Of a stretch of DNA of 64,000 bases, positions 46,506-59,430 are shown one piece after another. The stretch's first letter is position 1. Every line of letters begins with the position of its first letter. The notes under the pieces are model-generated. The model was given only the letters and a program-made list of their open reading frames with translations, did not search any database and was not told the origin of the DNA. The translations under genes were made by a program, and so were the position numbers. Origin of the DNA: Opisthorchis felineus (Eukaryota; Platyhelminthes; Trematoda; Opisthorchiida; Opisthorchiidae); the NCBI GenBank assembly GCA_004794785.1, contig SJOL01006745.1, positions 360,046-424,045 of the forward strand. The letters run 5' to 3'.

Positions 46506-49500
46506 ATTATCAAGTATATAACCAATGAGAGAACTGAGTTTTGTAGGTAACAACCACTGCGCACTTATATCCGTTTTTCTAAGCTCCTCTGATTTGTTCG
46601 TATAATCTGCGAAGCAATAATTCACATACCGTTTAGCAGCAATGAAGAACACACTCAGTCATACACCCTGAAGAAACGACGTACATCAAGGAGATAAAAA
46701 ACGAAGTGCAGAAAGAAAACATCTGAGTAGTATGAAACACTCCATCACGGAGGCTTGGACAGACGAAATTTGTCCGGACCTTGATGATTACAGGAAGCTG
46801 AACAAGCGAAGCGGAAGGAGATTTCATAAATAGAAAGTCCTGGCAGAAAAAAGTTCTGTTTGGTAGTCAGGGGATGTAACTTGATAACAGCGACACAGTA
46901 AGCGCAAGCGGGCCAGGCGTCGGAACGACTGTATGAGTGGAATGAAATTCTGTAAAGTGTTTGCCGATTTGACAGTGATAAGAGAGAAGAGCAAACAGGT
47001 GCGTATGCAAAAGTGAAATAAGTGGTAGGGCAGTAATCAGTAGTGAGGAAGTTGCAACAGTCTGAGTGATAAGGTAAGGCATTAGAACCAATGAAGGGTA
47101 ATATGGGTGGTAGGTGTAAAGTGTGTTACAGGGCTAACTAGCCAGTCAACGGTTGTATGATAAAGAACCGGAGGCTAGAACCAACAACGCGTAGTAGTCT
47201 AAGTAGAAAGGTAGCCGTATTTAATGTTCCGTGACTCCAGTATGCCCCCACAGTACCCAGTCTGATGAGGACTAAGAACATTTGGTTCAACACAGCCTGT
47301 GTCACAAAGCTCGAGGGTCACCGAGACTCAATGACCGTTTCAGTTTATGCACCTATCGGTTGGGGACCAGCTATCCACAATGGCATCTCACAAACAACAT
47401 TCACCGGTTTTACCTTTAGCTCATTTTTCGACAGTGGCAATCGGCCGAAAATGCTTCACAGTCTGTGGGGTTCAGATAACTTTCCTAGACCAATAACATT
47501 TGACGGCAGTGCTTAAGTGGTGATATCTCTGTCAAGAGGAAACAGTAAGGTGAACATACTCAGAAGGATCTCTAGTAAGCATATTTTTATAAGTATCTCT
47601 ACACCAGGGGAAGACGGCCCAAACAGATAAGACAAGACTGCAGATCTATAGCGCTCAACCCCGACTGTACTGACGCATTTCGAGGAGGGCACCAAGCCCT
47701 ACTCGGCAACCCTCCTATAATTTTCAGCTGAGTGGTTCGATACAAACCATTATGCTCCGTCTAGATTGCTACCCAGTACGATAAAACAAATGAAGCGCTA
47801 CGAAATTCGAAAGGTCTGTTCCATTTTACAGCTCAATGTACTCTAACCATCTGTGAAGTTGGGCGACAACCACCTCTCGCTCAGATCTTACTTTCAGATT
47901 TTGTGCATACTAGGCCTTAACTCTTTCACACTTCACCCTCTAGTTATCTGCTAATTTTGATACAGCGTCTCGTTTTGTCGGCGTTGTTGAAGTTGTACTG
48001 AACAGTTTACTCGACTGGATTCCGGCTGGTTGGCTCAAGTAACACTAGAACCCCTGCGTAACAAACTACCTTAAAACCGCTTCTTTGCGGAGCCTGGGTT
48101 TCTTTAAAACCTAAAGGACCGACGTTAAGAGAAACTGCACACATAGAAATAAAAAATGACACCACTAGCCTACAACAGCAAATCAACTGCACAAAAAATA
48201 ATTGTGTATGGGATCCAGCGTACGCACTATTAATAGAAACAGTTCCTTTAATTTTCTACATGAACATAAGAAGAATACGTTTGGTGCAGAACACTGGACA
48301 AAAGTTGGATGTTTCTTTTCTGAAAAAGTACAGCACAAAGTAGCCATTCTGAACAACATTCATATATATACATATACATAAAGTTGGAACGTATACAGTA
48401 ATGCACCACCTCCGTTACAATCCTGTACAAAATAAAATTGAACAGCTATACAGTTGTCACAATCTGAATGTTCACAGACAGTGACAATACTGAGGCGAGC
48501 TTTTGGCGTGGACGTTGAACAGCCTTTGTGCCCTTTATGGAATCAGACTCCAATTTAGCTCCAAATCGTTGAAAACAAAGTCGCATATTCCGATACCTTG
48601 TCTGGTAACCAAGCAGGGGTTACACTTGTGGAGAATTCCAAGGGAAAGCAAGTGATTGCTGTTTCAGGCCTCCTGATACACGATTTCGTTCAGTAAATAT
48701 CCATGCAGTCCTCACCAAATTCAATGCATATACTTCACCGTGGCTATTCCTTTTCAAACATTCCTCAATCCCGGTTTTACAGCATAATTACGGTAATGCC
48801 TCAGCGTTCTCGTCAAAAGAACCACCAAAGGTGCACAACGCGTCGTATATACAGTGTATGAGGCGACAACATTCTGGAAATTCTGGAAATTCCGTTGTCT
48901 TCAGGACGCACCAGTGGCAACGGCATTCGGTGGATACTAGATCATGACTGGCTGCTGTGTCTACACTTTCGGCCAATCAGAGCTTGCTTTGATGCTGGAC
49001 CGGACAGCGGCCTGATCATCTGGCCAATTGCACCCGGGGTAGGCTTCTTGGACGTAGCAGCGCCAAAGTGGTCTGGTGCGGGATTCCGCATAACATACAG
49101 TGAAAACATTTTACCGAGATAACCACCAAGGGTAATTGCATCATTGTCTACTCGATTTTACCCAGCGACTTGTTTCCCGTACTTGGAGTGAATAACCAGG
49201 CGGTTAAAGAGCGCCGCTGTCAGTCATGGAAAAAGCAGCTGCTGTAACAATTGAGGCATTTGAAACCTCCAAAAACATCACTACTATCGGTATCCGGGTT
49301 AGATTATCCAGAAAGCCCTATTCACGTCCTTGTCGTAACGGAGGTTTCAACTGAAGCGAACGGACTGTCCGTTGCTTTCAACGAATTGGCAGACCACCAA
49401 TACTGTCTGGGGGAGTAAGTGACTTCATGTCACCTAGAGACGACGCACGAAGAAAATCTGGCACGTGAATTCGGGCGAAGTACGACGACTTATGTTTTCA
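46506..49500. other. Upstream of cdc6, no recognisable gene
   Basis: About 3 kb with short frames only. No promoter element, RNA gene or recurring repeat could be supported. A short TA/CA-rich run lies at 48360-48380. Confidence 0.45.
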
Positions 49501-50010
49501 AATCAATTCAATTTGTCAGCTATAAACCGTGTACCATAAACACATTGGTTCCATCTGCTACAGTTCCGATCACCGGAAAGTGGGAGAGTGTGGGACACAG
49601 CCGAACCTTGGAGGCGATGGCATGCTTGGATTGTTCGGGAACTGGGTAGCTACGTATTCAAGGTGATAGCTCTGATACACGAGCGCCACTGACTGCGCGA
49701 ATGGGCCATTCCTGTCAGTGTCATTAACCACTGGTGAGTTGAGTCCCGGGGTTCCCATCCAGGGGGGCAGTTGTCGGTCCGAATAGGTTTACTGGTGAGT
49801 GTTTACATAGTTAGTTGCCAGGTCATACACTGTCTACCCGCCGGTCGCTTCCACTCAGCACAGGGCTGGGCGAAACGAGCTCTGCGAGGCAAACGGTCTT
49901 CTGGCGTGCGGAGTACATGTCCTAACCAGCGTAGCCTATGAAGCATGAGCAATTCATCTATCGAGGGAGAGTTCATTCTTCCTAAGACCATCTGGGGTAC
50001 CTCAGCATTA

Positions 50011-51807
50011 CTAATCCGGTGTCACCATCAGACCCGACCAATGTTTCCGAGACACCGGAAACATCTTCCTTATATCCTCTGCGCGTAGGGGCCACGTCTC
50101 TGATCCATAAAGCAGTATGGATCGCAACATCGCAGTGTAAACTCCGCTCCTGACAGACAAACTCACATCACGTCGGCACCATAGGTGTCCGGGATTGGCA
50201 AAAGCTGCCCTGGACTTTCCGACTTTAGAAGTAATCTCATCTCCAGCCAGTCCACAGGAACTTATACAGCTGCTCAGGTAAACAAATTTATCTACCACTT
50301 CGGTTGGCTCGTCTGAAAACATGAGGTTTGGGTTTGATCCCACTCAGTCTTGTAGCAGGTGTCAAGTGCATGCCAAACCGTGAGGTCGAATTATTCAGGT
50401 TACATAATATGAATTGCATTTTTGCTGGATCTGGACCAAGGAGAGCAATATCGTCCGCCTACTCAATGTCTGTGACGAAAGTCCCGGGAGCATTTCGAAC
50501 CCCGAGGAATCAGAGGCAGGCAGGGAGATTTCAAGCATCATCATCATCAGCTGTATGAAGCGCGTAATTGCCGTAGTGGTTATTGCTGTCACACTTTCGT
50601 TCACCGATGATTTGGGAACCCGGCGTAGGTAGTTGTGCGTTGGAGGCGGTAGCTGGTATCATTGATGCGTAGATACACGGCTGTCAGTGGACTTTTAAGT
50701 GGGGAGATTGGGAGGGGAGCTTTGCATTGAAGGCAAAGCTTGGGTTAACAACCGCCACTGAAAAAGTCGTTCAGCTGTAGCACTCCTTCGGTGCCTAACT
50801 GCCATGCCACCAGAAGGAAGCACGATAACTGGGATACTGTCAGGTTGCCCAAGCCTAGACAGGGGAGGTCGAGGCAGAGGTCGGGTTCGAACCACGGACC
50901 TTCCGGTCAGTAAATTCGCGCTCTAACCACTGAGCCATTGAGGGCACGATTAAGCTATGTTTAATAATGTCTCTAACCACTGATGTGTCCCGTCTCGAAG
51001 TCCCCATCCAGGGAGACGGCAATGTTCAGCGCAGCTGAGTTTCCAGAATTCACTCCCAAGTCATTGTTTGACCTTCCCTGACTCGTTTCCACTCTTCACG
51101 TGGTTGTGAGAAAAGAGCCCTTCGTGGAAGTCGGTCAACGGGCATATGGAGCACGTGGCTAAGTCAGCGCAACTTTTGGAGTTCACTGATCGAGGGTAAA
51201 TTATTTCTTCTGAAAACCATTCGACTTGAGCATTACTGGTCCGGTGTTGCTACCAGACTCGGGCAAGGTTCCGACGCGACTTGATGTGGTGACCTCAGGT
51301 GAGAGCTTCCCGTAGACGTTCACACGTCCGTGGAAGTTGGCGTAAAGCGCCTTAAGGAGGGTCAAGAATTTATGGGGGACACCTTTGCTCCACAGACACT
51401 GCCACAGATTCAAATGCGGCTTTCCAGTCAAGGAAGACAACCACTGTTGGACGCTGGAAACAGTGTCGATGTTCCAGAATCTGTCGGAGGTCGAAAATAT
51501 GATCGGAGCATCCTCTTGCAGGGCGGAACCTAGCTTGGTTTTCACGAACCTGTCAACCTTCGAAAGGTAAGACCAGAGGTCACCTTCGATGCCACTGTCG
51601 TTTTCACACAGCGGCCGTGCACCCTTTTTGAAGATAGGAATAATTGTCGACATGCCCCATTCTGCAGGCACTTTCTCTTCGCTCCATATTGCACCAATAA
51701 GCCTTGTTAGATGGGTCACCAGGGATTCTCCGCCTTCTCTGAACAGGGCTGGATACAGACCGTCCAGTCCTTGTGCCTTCCCACACTTCAGTACGGATAT
51801 TTCGCAC
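50011..51807 (-). pseudogene. RTE-type reverse transcriptase, broken
   Basis: Recognisable pieces are IWSEEKVPAEWGMSTIIPIF followed by KKGARPLCENDSG (RT motif 1 area, 51719-51600) and LLKALYANFHGRVNVYGKL (about 51330). Next is the catalytic box, where a stop replaces the tyrosine of YADDIALLG (about 50440-50470). The C-terminal GDEITSKVGKSRAAFANPGH and [17 protein letters not shown] (50260-50070) complete it. The SINE interrupts the palm region. Confidence 0.78.
50766..50946 (-). repeat. tRNA-derived SINE, copy 4, nested in a LINE
   Basis: Minus orientation. On the plus strand the B box appears as GGGTTCGAACCACGG and the A box as CTCTAACCACTGAGCCA. It lies inside the degraded RTE-type RT, so this insertion is younger than the LINE. 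Confidence 0.85.
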
Positions 51808-51899
51808 TTTATTTACTCTTCCGATGAGCGTTTATGGTTTGCATTCCATTCGCCCGTATGCACTATCTCCAGAGGCTGGGTTGCAGGAGGCCAGCTAAA

Positions 51900-52415
51900 C
51901 TATTCTTCGGAGTGTTCGGCCCATCTTTCCAGTCGACGTTTTTGCGAGTGAATTAACGAGTCGCCTTTTTCAAGCATCGTTTCACTGACGGTTGCTTTCC
52001 TAGGGCCAATCAATCGTATCAGTCGATATAGGACACGGCTGTTTCCGGTAGCAAAAGCCTTCTCCATCTCCCGAGCTTTCGATGTGTACCAGAACTCTCG
52101 GTCTTTCCTTAGGTTCTTCATTATTTGACGTTTCGGGGATTTGTGTGCGCCGCCGTACTCGCTGGCTGCTGGTATGGATTTCCTGGCATCAATCAAGACT
52201 AGCGATCTCGACGATACCCAATGGTCATTTGGTCGTATTGGAGAAGTCAGACAGACAGAACTGAACGCCGCTAGCATAGCTTCTTTCACATTTTGCCATG
52301 TTTTACCCACTTGCTTGCTACAGGTACAGTATTGGTTTGATGTAGGGAGTAGCTGAGCTAGCTCGGATCGATACTGCTGAGCTGGGATAATTTTCTGAAG
52401 ATTGTGGATTGGCAT
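51900..52415 (-). pseudogene. RTE-type LINE linker domain, broken
   Basis: An open stretch of 171 codons shows VKEAMLAAFSSVCLTSPIRP, then REFWYTSKAREMEKAFATGN and LYRLIRLIGPRKATVSETML. This is the segment between endonuclease and RT in these elements. A similar LFHLIRSTGPRKPLVSETI occurs at about 59145-59200. Confidence 0.7.
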
Positions 52416-52499
52416 GTTTCTTGCTTACTCGTGAGGGCCTGAAGGGAAACAAACTGCCAGGCGTCCTCGGAATCAAGCTGTGTGCCCCAGAAGGAACGG

Positions 52500-53388
52500 C
52501 AGTCTTGAATTGTGGCTCTCCACCGGTGGCTGGTGGCCACGTGGTCCAGTTAGGTCAACGGTTGATTTGCAGTTGGTGGCCGTCAGGTTACGCGATGCAA
52601 ACGTTTATGCTGAAAGTTCGTACTGGCCGGAAACGGTTGATGATCAGAACACAACTGGAGGTGTCACTCTCCGATGTCTGTACGACGAGCATCGACTCCG
52701 AATCGACCGCCCAGGTGTGACTCCAAGAAGATCAGACGATCGACTTTGGCATTTGTATCAGTCGCAAGGATCACAGTGTCTGTGCTTCTTACTCGGGGAA
52801 TGAGACCGCACAACTCTCGATAGAAAGTATCCTTTTCAGCGTCAGAACTGCAGTCCGTTGGGGCATAAGCCGACGCTGCAAACAGGCAGTGTTTCTTATG
52901 TCGAGAGGCACTGAGCTGGATAAGAGGGTGGCGCAAAGATGACTGTTTACTGGGATCCAATACAGCAAAGCGCGTTTAGCTCTGGGGCTGAGTGCAACTC
53001 CCACGCCATATCTTTCACGAGTCATCGCTTCTGGATCACAGGACACATGAACATAGATATGTGAAATAGCTGAGCTCATCCTTGGCGTTTTGAGATGCAT
53101 AACCACGCCTGGGTCTTGTACCCGTGTTCCGGAGACACAGCACACATCAATTTTAAAAGAATATACGGTCGCAGCGAGCATTGCTTGTTTGCCAATTTGA
53201 CATAGAGCACGGACGTCAAAAGCTCCCATGTAGAAAGGATCTCGTGGATTTAGCAAGGTGTTATTTTGTTTACTGTTAATAGGCAGCGGGGAGCATAAGG
53301 CCGGTCGGTCAGGTAATTGACAGTCAAATGAACCAGCAATGTTTGCTTGTGTGGTAGGAAGAGGTTGGGGAGGGACATCGGTGGACAC
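52500..53388 (-). pseudogene. RTE-type LINE endonuclease, broken
   Basis: Pieces are YMGAFDVRALCQIGKQAMLA and IDVCCVSGTRVQDPG (about 53240-53110), RERYGVGVALSPRAKRALL (about 53020), ASAYAPTDCSSDAEKDTFYR (about 52870-52810) and ATDTNAKVDRL (about 52765). These match the exonuclease-endonuclease-phosphatase fold of APE-type LINE endonucleases. The glutamate of the usual SETR motif is glycine here (SGTR), so the enzyme would be inactive. Confidence 0.75.
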
Positions 53389-53400
53389 AGAACTGGGCGC

Positions 53401-55350
53401 GTAAATGATACTTCTCGGTTGCCCAAGCCGAAGAAAGGGGTTTGGTTGATGTACCCCACCTTGAGCCTTTGACTCAAAAGTCTGAACCTCGAGGCAGCGG
53501 TTGTTAGGGTTTCCTTAGGGGACCCTTCCCGTAGACAATGACTCAACAGTCTGACCCACTTGGCCTCAGGGGGCAGGCCTGGCTCGAGGACGCATGGAGT
53601 AAGGCATTATTGTCTCACTCCTAGTGCAGCTGCGCACAGCAGGCGCCTTTTGAGCAGCACCGGACTCTTTAGTTTTAACAATATTTCAACCGTACTGAAC
53701 AATGCGCCGGCTGTCACGGTCAAGCGTTGGGTGATCGGAGCGTGCGGTTTTGAGGGCAAGCTTTTGTAATCCATCCTTCCTCGAGGAAAAGCAGCATCGC
53801 TGCTTCCATAAATATGGATATGCTGATCGCCTGGGGGAAACACCTTACTGCCTTCACACTCCTATCGCAGAGGACAGTACGACTTTACCTCCAGAAAGCC
53901 TCGTAATACGATTCCTCGCAGTACGGTGATACGCTATTCTTCGTCGGGCTGCTCCTCGTTGGCCTTCCTGGCATGGTTGGACCTTTAGGAACTGAGTTCC
54001 AGCCAGTATAGCCCGCAGGATTATTGCAGCACAGAAGCCCGATCACCACGAAGAGGTGGCAGCTTTAGGTCGGGGACGACTTATATTCCCAGTCTTTAAG
54101 GCACCGGATCAGATTGGATGCTGTTTACCAGCAGAGGTATGGTTTTTAAGGGTATAGTGGGTTTTCTGAATGAACTGGGTCATCGACTCCCAAAAATTCA
54201 TTGGTCTAACAACATGCATGGGCGCCGGGCTCCCTCCGATTGTCACATAACGTATGTACCACCACGATAGTTACCGCACCTATGGGTTTGTGAATGCCTG
54301 CATCACTCCAATACTTTGCGGGTCCAGAAATTCTGTATCCATAAGCTGATCGGTCAATTCCACGGAGTCCCATTTTCTAGTCTCACCCTCTACACCCTCA
54401 TTTAACACATCCGCGATCTCCGAATTTGCCTTTTTGATCTATTTTATTCACTCATGATTATCAAAATCAAAATCATGAGTGAATAAAATAGGTCATAAAG
54501 GCAAATGGTTGTACGGCAGCGAAGCATCGGTGTTGAACACTGATGTCATGCTGTCGATGATGATGATGATCAAAATCAAAGGTAGCACAAGCTAATCGCG
54601 TATATGGCATGACTCAACGCTGAAAGTGATGAGGGTGGTAACGAAGATTGGTGAATTGAATAATGATCAGCAGGGACTGGAGCTATCGGGGTGAGACGGG
54701 TTATGTACCCGCACGACCCATTAGGTTATACTGGGGGTATTACCCAGACTCTCATACAAGGTTGATCAACTGAGAAGAGTCTGACGAACAGTCTCCCAGG
54801 CCTCTAGGTTGGGGGTTGAAACACTTGTGGCAACTTTTTCTCTAAAAGACTTACACTGCCGTGATAGTGCACTGGTACCTACCCACAACCTTGCGACCAA
54901 AGGCCAAAGCCAAGGGTTTTCGTCGAGGACCGAATTCGTCATCCTGTCTAGGTTTGGACGTTGAAGGTTCTCCAGCTGGTGTACAATCATGGACCTCACA
55001 ACTAGGGACATCGTCGTGCCACATCAGCCGTCGCGTAGTCCCACCAGCTAGGTCGCCCTAATTGCTGCATCCAGTAGGACGGATAAGCGAAAACAAACTA
55101 TCTCTGACACCTAACTTATTACATTTTCACTTATTTCTTCTTTTCCCTCACCCTCCTTTCCAGAACTTCAGTCTGCAGAATAACACCCTCAGCTTCATTC
55201 AGGATTTGGGTGTACGATAAGACTGTGGCTTTAGTGGAGGCACGGCACAGATTCCATGTGGTCACAACCACATGCGACTCGACGCATCTTCCGACGCCAG
55301 TTAAACTGGGCACGCAAGAGTGAGAAGTATAACGTATCGAAAAGGTTGAA
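53401..55350. other. No recognisable gene; one long hairpin
   Basis: The first part may include the 5' untranslated region of the RTE-type LINE. Short ATG repeats lie near 54559. Apart from the hairpin at 54424-54506 I recognise nothing. Confidence 0.4.
54424..54506. repeat. Long hairpin, 36-bp arms
   Basis: Arms 54424-54459 and 54471-54506 are reverse complements at 34 of 36 positions with an 11-base loop. A transcript would fold into a stable stem. It is not a tRNA or a known terminator type and has no sibling in this window. Confidence 0.85.
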
Positions 55351-55689
55351 TAAATGAAAGTGCTGGAAATGTCGCAGGTTGTTTTACCTGATTCATGCAA
55401 CTGGCCCTCAAAAACATTTATCACTGGAATCATCGAAGAAAAGAATGCCCCCTTAATAAAGCGATCGGAGAGCGGAATATTTCGAACGATTCATTTGGCC
55501 ACTTGCCTCTCCCCTCCGGGTTGTCCGCTTCCAACAAAAGCGTGCGCTGTGAATATGCAACTCGTTTCAACCTCATAGTTTCGTGAGTGTACTGCCTCAC
55601 GCAAGCGTTCGCGAGCTTCTGGTCCCGACAACTTTCAGCACCCTCTACAAGAATAGCCGTGAAATCCTCAGTGTCTGCCTAATTTGTTT

Positions 55690-56090
55690 GATTCTGTCTG
55701 GGAGAAAAAGGTCATCCAACACAACAGAGATAATCCGGCTACAGAACCCACTTTCAAAAAGGGCACTCGCAATGAAGTTGGTCATCATAAAGATGCCAGA
55801 CTGACTACCGTTTCAGCAAGGTTTCTAGCGCCACAGGCTCTTTGCTGTCCTACGGTGGCGTGCGGAGTCTTAACGCGTGAGTAACAAGCCAGGTGTTAGA
55901 GCAGTGACATGTTTACAGACAAACAATCTAGGCATTCATCGATTTTGAGGGTAAATTGGACTTCATCGATCGGCCATGTCTTCTAACCATCCTTGTTCAA
56001 CAGGGAATGCCCCGGAAGGTTGCGAACACAATCCGGTCCTTATATTCATATACTTCCGACACCTATACAATAGGTGTCCGGCAAAGACGT
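55690..56090 (+). pseudogene. Non-LTR reverse transcriptase relic
   Basis: Around 55735-55770 the plus strand reads PTFKKGTRNEVGHHK, matching the PIFKKGxRxxxxNYRPV motif of LINE RT. At about 55930-56060 it reads FIDFEGKLDFIDRPCLLTIL, then VQQGMPRKVANTIRSLYS, matching the motif A region (IDFxxAFDSIDR). The catalytic aspartate region is altered and frames shift. It may belong to the RTE-type family, but its borders are not clear. Confidence 0.6.
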
Positions 56091-56298
56091 CTACTCTAAC
56101 CATTTGTGTTCGATGTCCCCACAAACGGAACGAAGCTGAAAACCCTTCAAAACCCAAGTGTCCAAACTGTTTCTGGTTAGAAATTTATCGACATCGGCCC
56201 TATCTGGAAGAACGAAGTGATCACAAGTGCTATTGTGTGGACTAGAAACGATCAAACCATCTCTTGGGATGAGCCTTGCACCTAAAAAAATAAACAAA

Positions 56299-56479
56299 TC
56301 GTTCAGCTGTAACACTCTTTCGGTGCCTAGCTGCCATGCCACCCGAAAGAAACATGAGGGCTGGGATACTGCCAGGTCGCCCAAACCTAGACAGGCGAAG
56401 TCGAGATGCACAGGTGGCGTTCGAACGACGGACCTTCCGGTCAGTAAATTCGCGCACTAAACACTGAGCCAACTCGCTC
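56299..56479 (-). repeat. tRNA-derived SINE, copy 5
   Basis: Minus orientation. The family body (CTGGGATACTGCCAGGTCGC, CCTAGACAGG) leads to the tRNA-like head with a mutated B box (CGTTCGAACGACGG) and an A box with one base missing. Confidence 0.8.
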
Positions 56480-57489
56480 CACTTCTAAATTCAAGTAACA
56501 AACGCGTACTATTGGGTAACAGGACCACACACAATCACCCAAAGCCAATCTTTGGTGGACAAATATGATAACAAGAGGAAAAATGACGGACTTCACTCCG
56601 TGTGGGTTATCATAACTCCCTAAACATTTTCGGAGGCGAGTATACAGGTTTATGGCCTTCGGTCGCTCCATATGAGGAATCGCAGTTGAGTTATAACTTT
56701 TGTCGCGGGTTGTTGCACTGTTTTAAGGTCCTGTATCGCACCCACGGTAGAGATAAGTGGCATGGTCGGCGTTCTTCAGTTTGCATTAGGTAAGTAGAGA
56801 AGAGCAACCTAATCACCGGGATGAATCAGTCTGCGAACCACCCTGGCAGCGTTCATGATATCCGAAGGGATAGCATCACCTTTTTCGTACAGCGATGTCT
56901 TCGAGGTCCAACTTATTATTATGCCCAGACAATTGGTAGCAGCAACATTGTCATCGGACGTTCCTGACACCAAAAGTGACCTGATACGTGTTAGACGCAT
57001 GCAGAAATTTGTTGCTGAACCAAATCTACAGCTCTTATGGTGTTGCCGCATCTTTTTCACTCAATATGGTCCGCATACCTCGAAATAATTCCCACCTCCA
57101 GTGCAGTTGGACTGTAGAGCATTACACACCTCATTTATATACACAAAGAGAAGAAACACAAGTTGACTCTTGAGGTGCAGAACTTGATGCACGCTCTCAT
57201 GATGTAAGAGTTTTTGACGCATACTGCGCACTGCCATTATGTAACAAAGTTCGCTATCCAGGACAGGACCATGCCCTAAGTGCATAGTCCACCAGTCTCT
57301 TAAGCAGGGTGCGTGGGTATTTCGGTCAAAGGTGTTCGCAGAGTAAAAGGAAACATGTCTACCGTCACTTTCTAATCAGAAACTCAAGATTCTTCTACCA
57401 CCTTCAGGTTGAAAAGACAGGACTTGCAGCGGACAGACCGAACTTTTCCGGTGCTACGAGCCGGAGATAGCTCAGTGGTTTCCTGAATT
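56480..57489. other. No recognisable gene
   Basis: A tRNA A-box-like GGAGATAGCTCAGTGGTTTCC occurs near 57470 without a B box behind it. No other feature seen. Confidence 0.4.
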
Positions 57490-57620
57490 AACTGATCATG
57501 TTACCGCTTCCAATGCTCGGCTATATCTCCGACGCTCTCCCATTTTCCAGTGCTCGAAACTGCAGCAGCTGGAACCAACGTACCCCAGTACATGGTTTAT
57601 TGCTGATGAACCGACTGACT
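57490..57620 (+). repeat. RTE-type LINE 3' untranslated fragment
   Basis: It shares, in order, TCTCCCATTTTCCAGTGCTCG (CTCTCCCACTTTCCGGTGAT in the copy), AACTGCAGCAGCTGGAACCA and GGTTTATTGCTGA with the reverse complement of 49500-49600. It is a stranded 3' end. Confidence 0.6.
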
Positions 57621-57989
57621 GACATTCCATTCTGCCGTGCCAAATTCTGTCAACCACTAGGTTTTCGTCACTCCGAATTAGGCACGGAAAACAGCGCTCG
57701 TCTCTGCAGGCGGCAACTCGGCATGCGTAACACATGACCCAGCTAACTTAGTTTGTAATGCAGGATGCGTTCTTTGAGCGAAATACTCTCTGTTTCAACA
57801 AAAACTCGCCTCCTGATCACCTCGATGCGAATTCCTTGTTCCAGCCGATTCCAGCTATACGTCTGAGATATCGGTGGTCAAAGACCAAATGTCCCAGATC
57901 CTCCGCCCGAAGTGGCCTTTTCCCTCAGCCTCCCTTCTTACACTTTCACCTTTTCCCTCTTCTACCCTACCCCACCCAAATTTGAATAC

Positions 57990-59430
57990 TCTTTCCGCAG
58001 GTCCCAGCACTAGGACTGACCGTTTTGATCGCCGTGCATCACACTCAGCTGCAGTTTCTGTACGTCCGACTTCAGTAACAACCCTAAACACTTCGAAGTC
58101 TGTTTTCAAGCCCCGAAAGCCTGTCTACTTAGGCGCCTTTAATGTTCGCACACTGAAGCAAGCAAGTCAACAGGTGGCTCTTGCTCGTATGCTGGATTCC
58201 TTCTGCACTGATGTATGCTGCCTGTCAGAAACAAGGATGCACGATGTACTGTGATTGAACTGAATAACCCCCCACTCTTTTCCAGGTTCCGGCTGCGCAC
58301 CTCTGGCGATGCAGAAGCCGCTGCAGCTGAATATACTGGGGCAGTCCAGCGGAAGCATCTCTACTTGATTGAATACCCGTTGATAGTCGCCTCTGCGCGC
58401 TTCATTTGGTGACGTCTGTGAGAGAATCTAGAGAAAGTGAGATCCATCGCACCCTGTTTATTGTGTCTAGATACGCTCCAACTGACTGTAGCTCTGAATC
58501 TGCCAAAGACACTTTCTATGACGCTTTATGTCTTCCTTTACAACGGACTAAATGCTCAGATATCGTTGTGGTTGCTGGTAACATGAACGCCCAGGTAGGT
58601 AGACTAAGCGCTGCTGAGGCCCGATTAGGTGTCGTCTTGGATTGGACACGAGGCGAACGGACAACAGAAATCGCCTGCTTCAGATGTGTGCCGATCACAT
58701 ACTGTTCCTTTGCAGTCCCAATTTCCGGGACGGCGGAAATCGCTTGGCAACTTTGTGTCCACAAACGAAACAGCCTCGAATCCAAATAGACCACATCGCA
58801 GTCAGTTATCAGTGGCTAGTGTGAATCACCGCCTGCGGCTCTTTCTGAAACGCCGGCGTGGGCTCCGACCATACACCTGTAAGCTGCTACTTTTGTTTAC
58901 GCTTTTCAGGGCTACGAAAAACGCGCACACCTCGCTTAGCCATTGGGAAGCTGCTGGACCCAGAAATCAAAAGAAAATGAGAACCAGATCCTCGAACGCG
59001 TCTGAAGGTCCAGTGTCGGATATAAACGGCCACTGGGAAAATATATCCGAAGCGCTACTCAGAGTGTCCGTGCAGACCGAGAAGCTTGGTGGACCCGAAA
59101 GGCCGAAGAATTGGAAGATGCAAAAAATGCTGGAAACGTCCGCAAGCTATTTCACCTGATTCGCTCGACTGGTCCTCGGAAACCTCTTGTCAGCGAAACA
59201 ATCAGGGACCAAAATGGCTCCCTGACATGCAACAAAGCAGAACGTTTGAACTTCGAATAGCAATTTAGCTTGCCAATTGCTACCTCCAATCCGGAATCCT
59301 GCCATTCAACGGAGAGGACCAACTTCTGAAGTTTGACTCACGGAAATTTCTGATCGTGGAATTTTTTGTCCAGCGTTGATATCGATCAACCTAGCGAACG
59401 CTTGCTTCATTTACTCCCCTTCCTTCACCG
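57990..59430 (+). mobile_element. RTE-type LINE, 5' portion, degraded
   Basis: Plus strand. YLGAFNVRTLKQASQQVALA and VCCLSETRMHD (58127-58245) open the APE-type endonuclease, and the SETR glutamate is kept here. Then come SRYAPTDCSSESAKDTFYDA (58467-58530), AGNMNAQVGRL (about 58575), LLQMCADHILFLCSPNF (about 58670-58725) and QIDHIAVSYQW (about 58785-58820), which are late endonuclease motifs. The linker LFHLIRSTGPRKPLVSETI follows, and recognisable sequence stops near 59430, before the RT palm. The frame shifts repeatedly. Confidence 0.78.

Larger units (their letters stand above)
49501..53400 (-). mobile_element. RTE-type LINE, nearly full length, degraded
   Basis: In order on the minus strand are the N-terminal leader and apurinic-type endonuclease (53388 to about 52500), a linker (52415-51900), reverse transcriptase (51807-50011), the C-terminal region (49991-49803) and a 3' untranslated region (about 49760-49501). 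Stops and frameshifts recur throughout, and a SINE has inserted at 50766-50946. The whole length is close to that of complete RTE-type elements, so it was probably inserted at nearly full length and then decayed. Confidence 0.8.

Noticed and set aside
47258..47285. CTGATGAGG at 47262 as another hammerhead
   Set aside because: No stem II and no GAAA follow, and the flanks do not match the repeat family.
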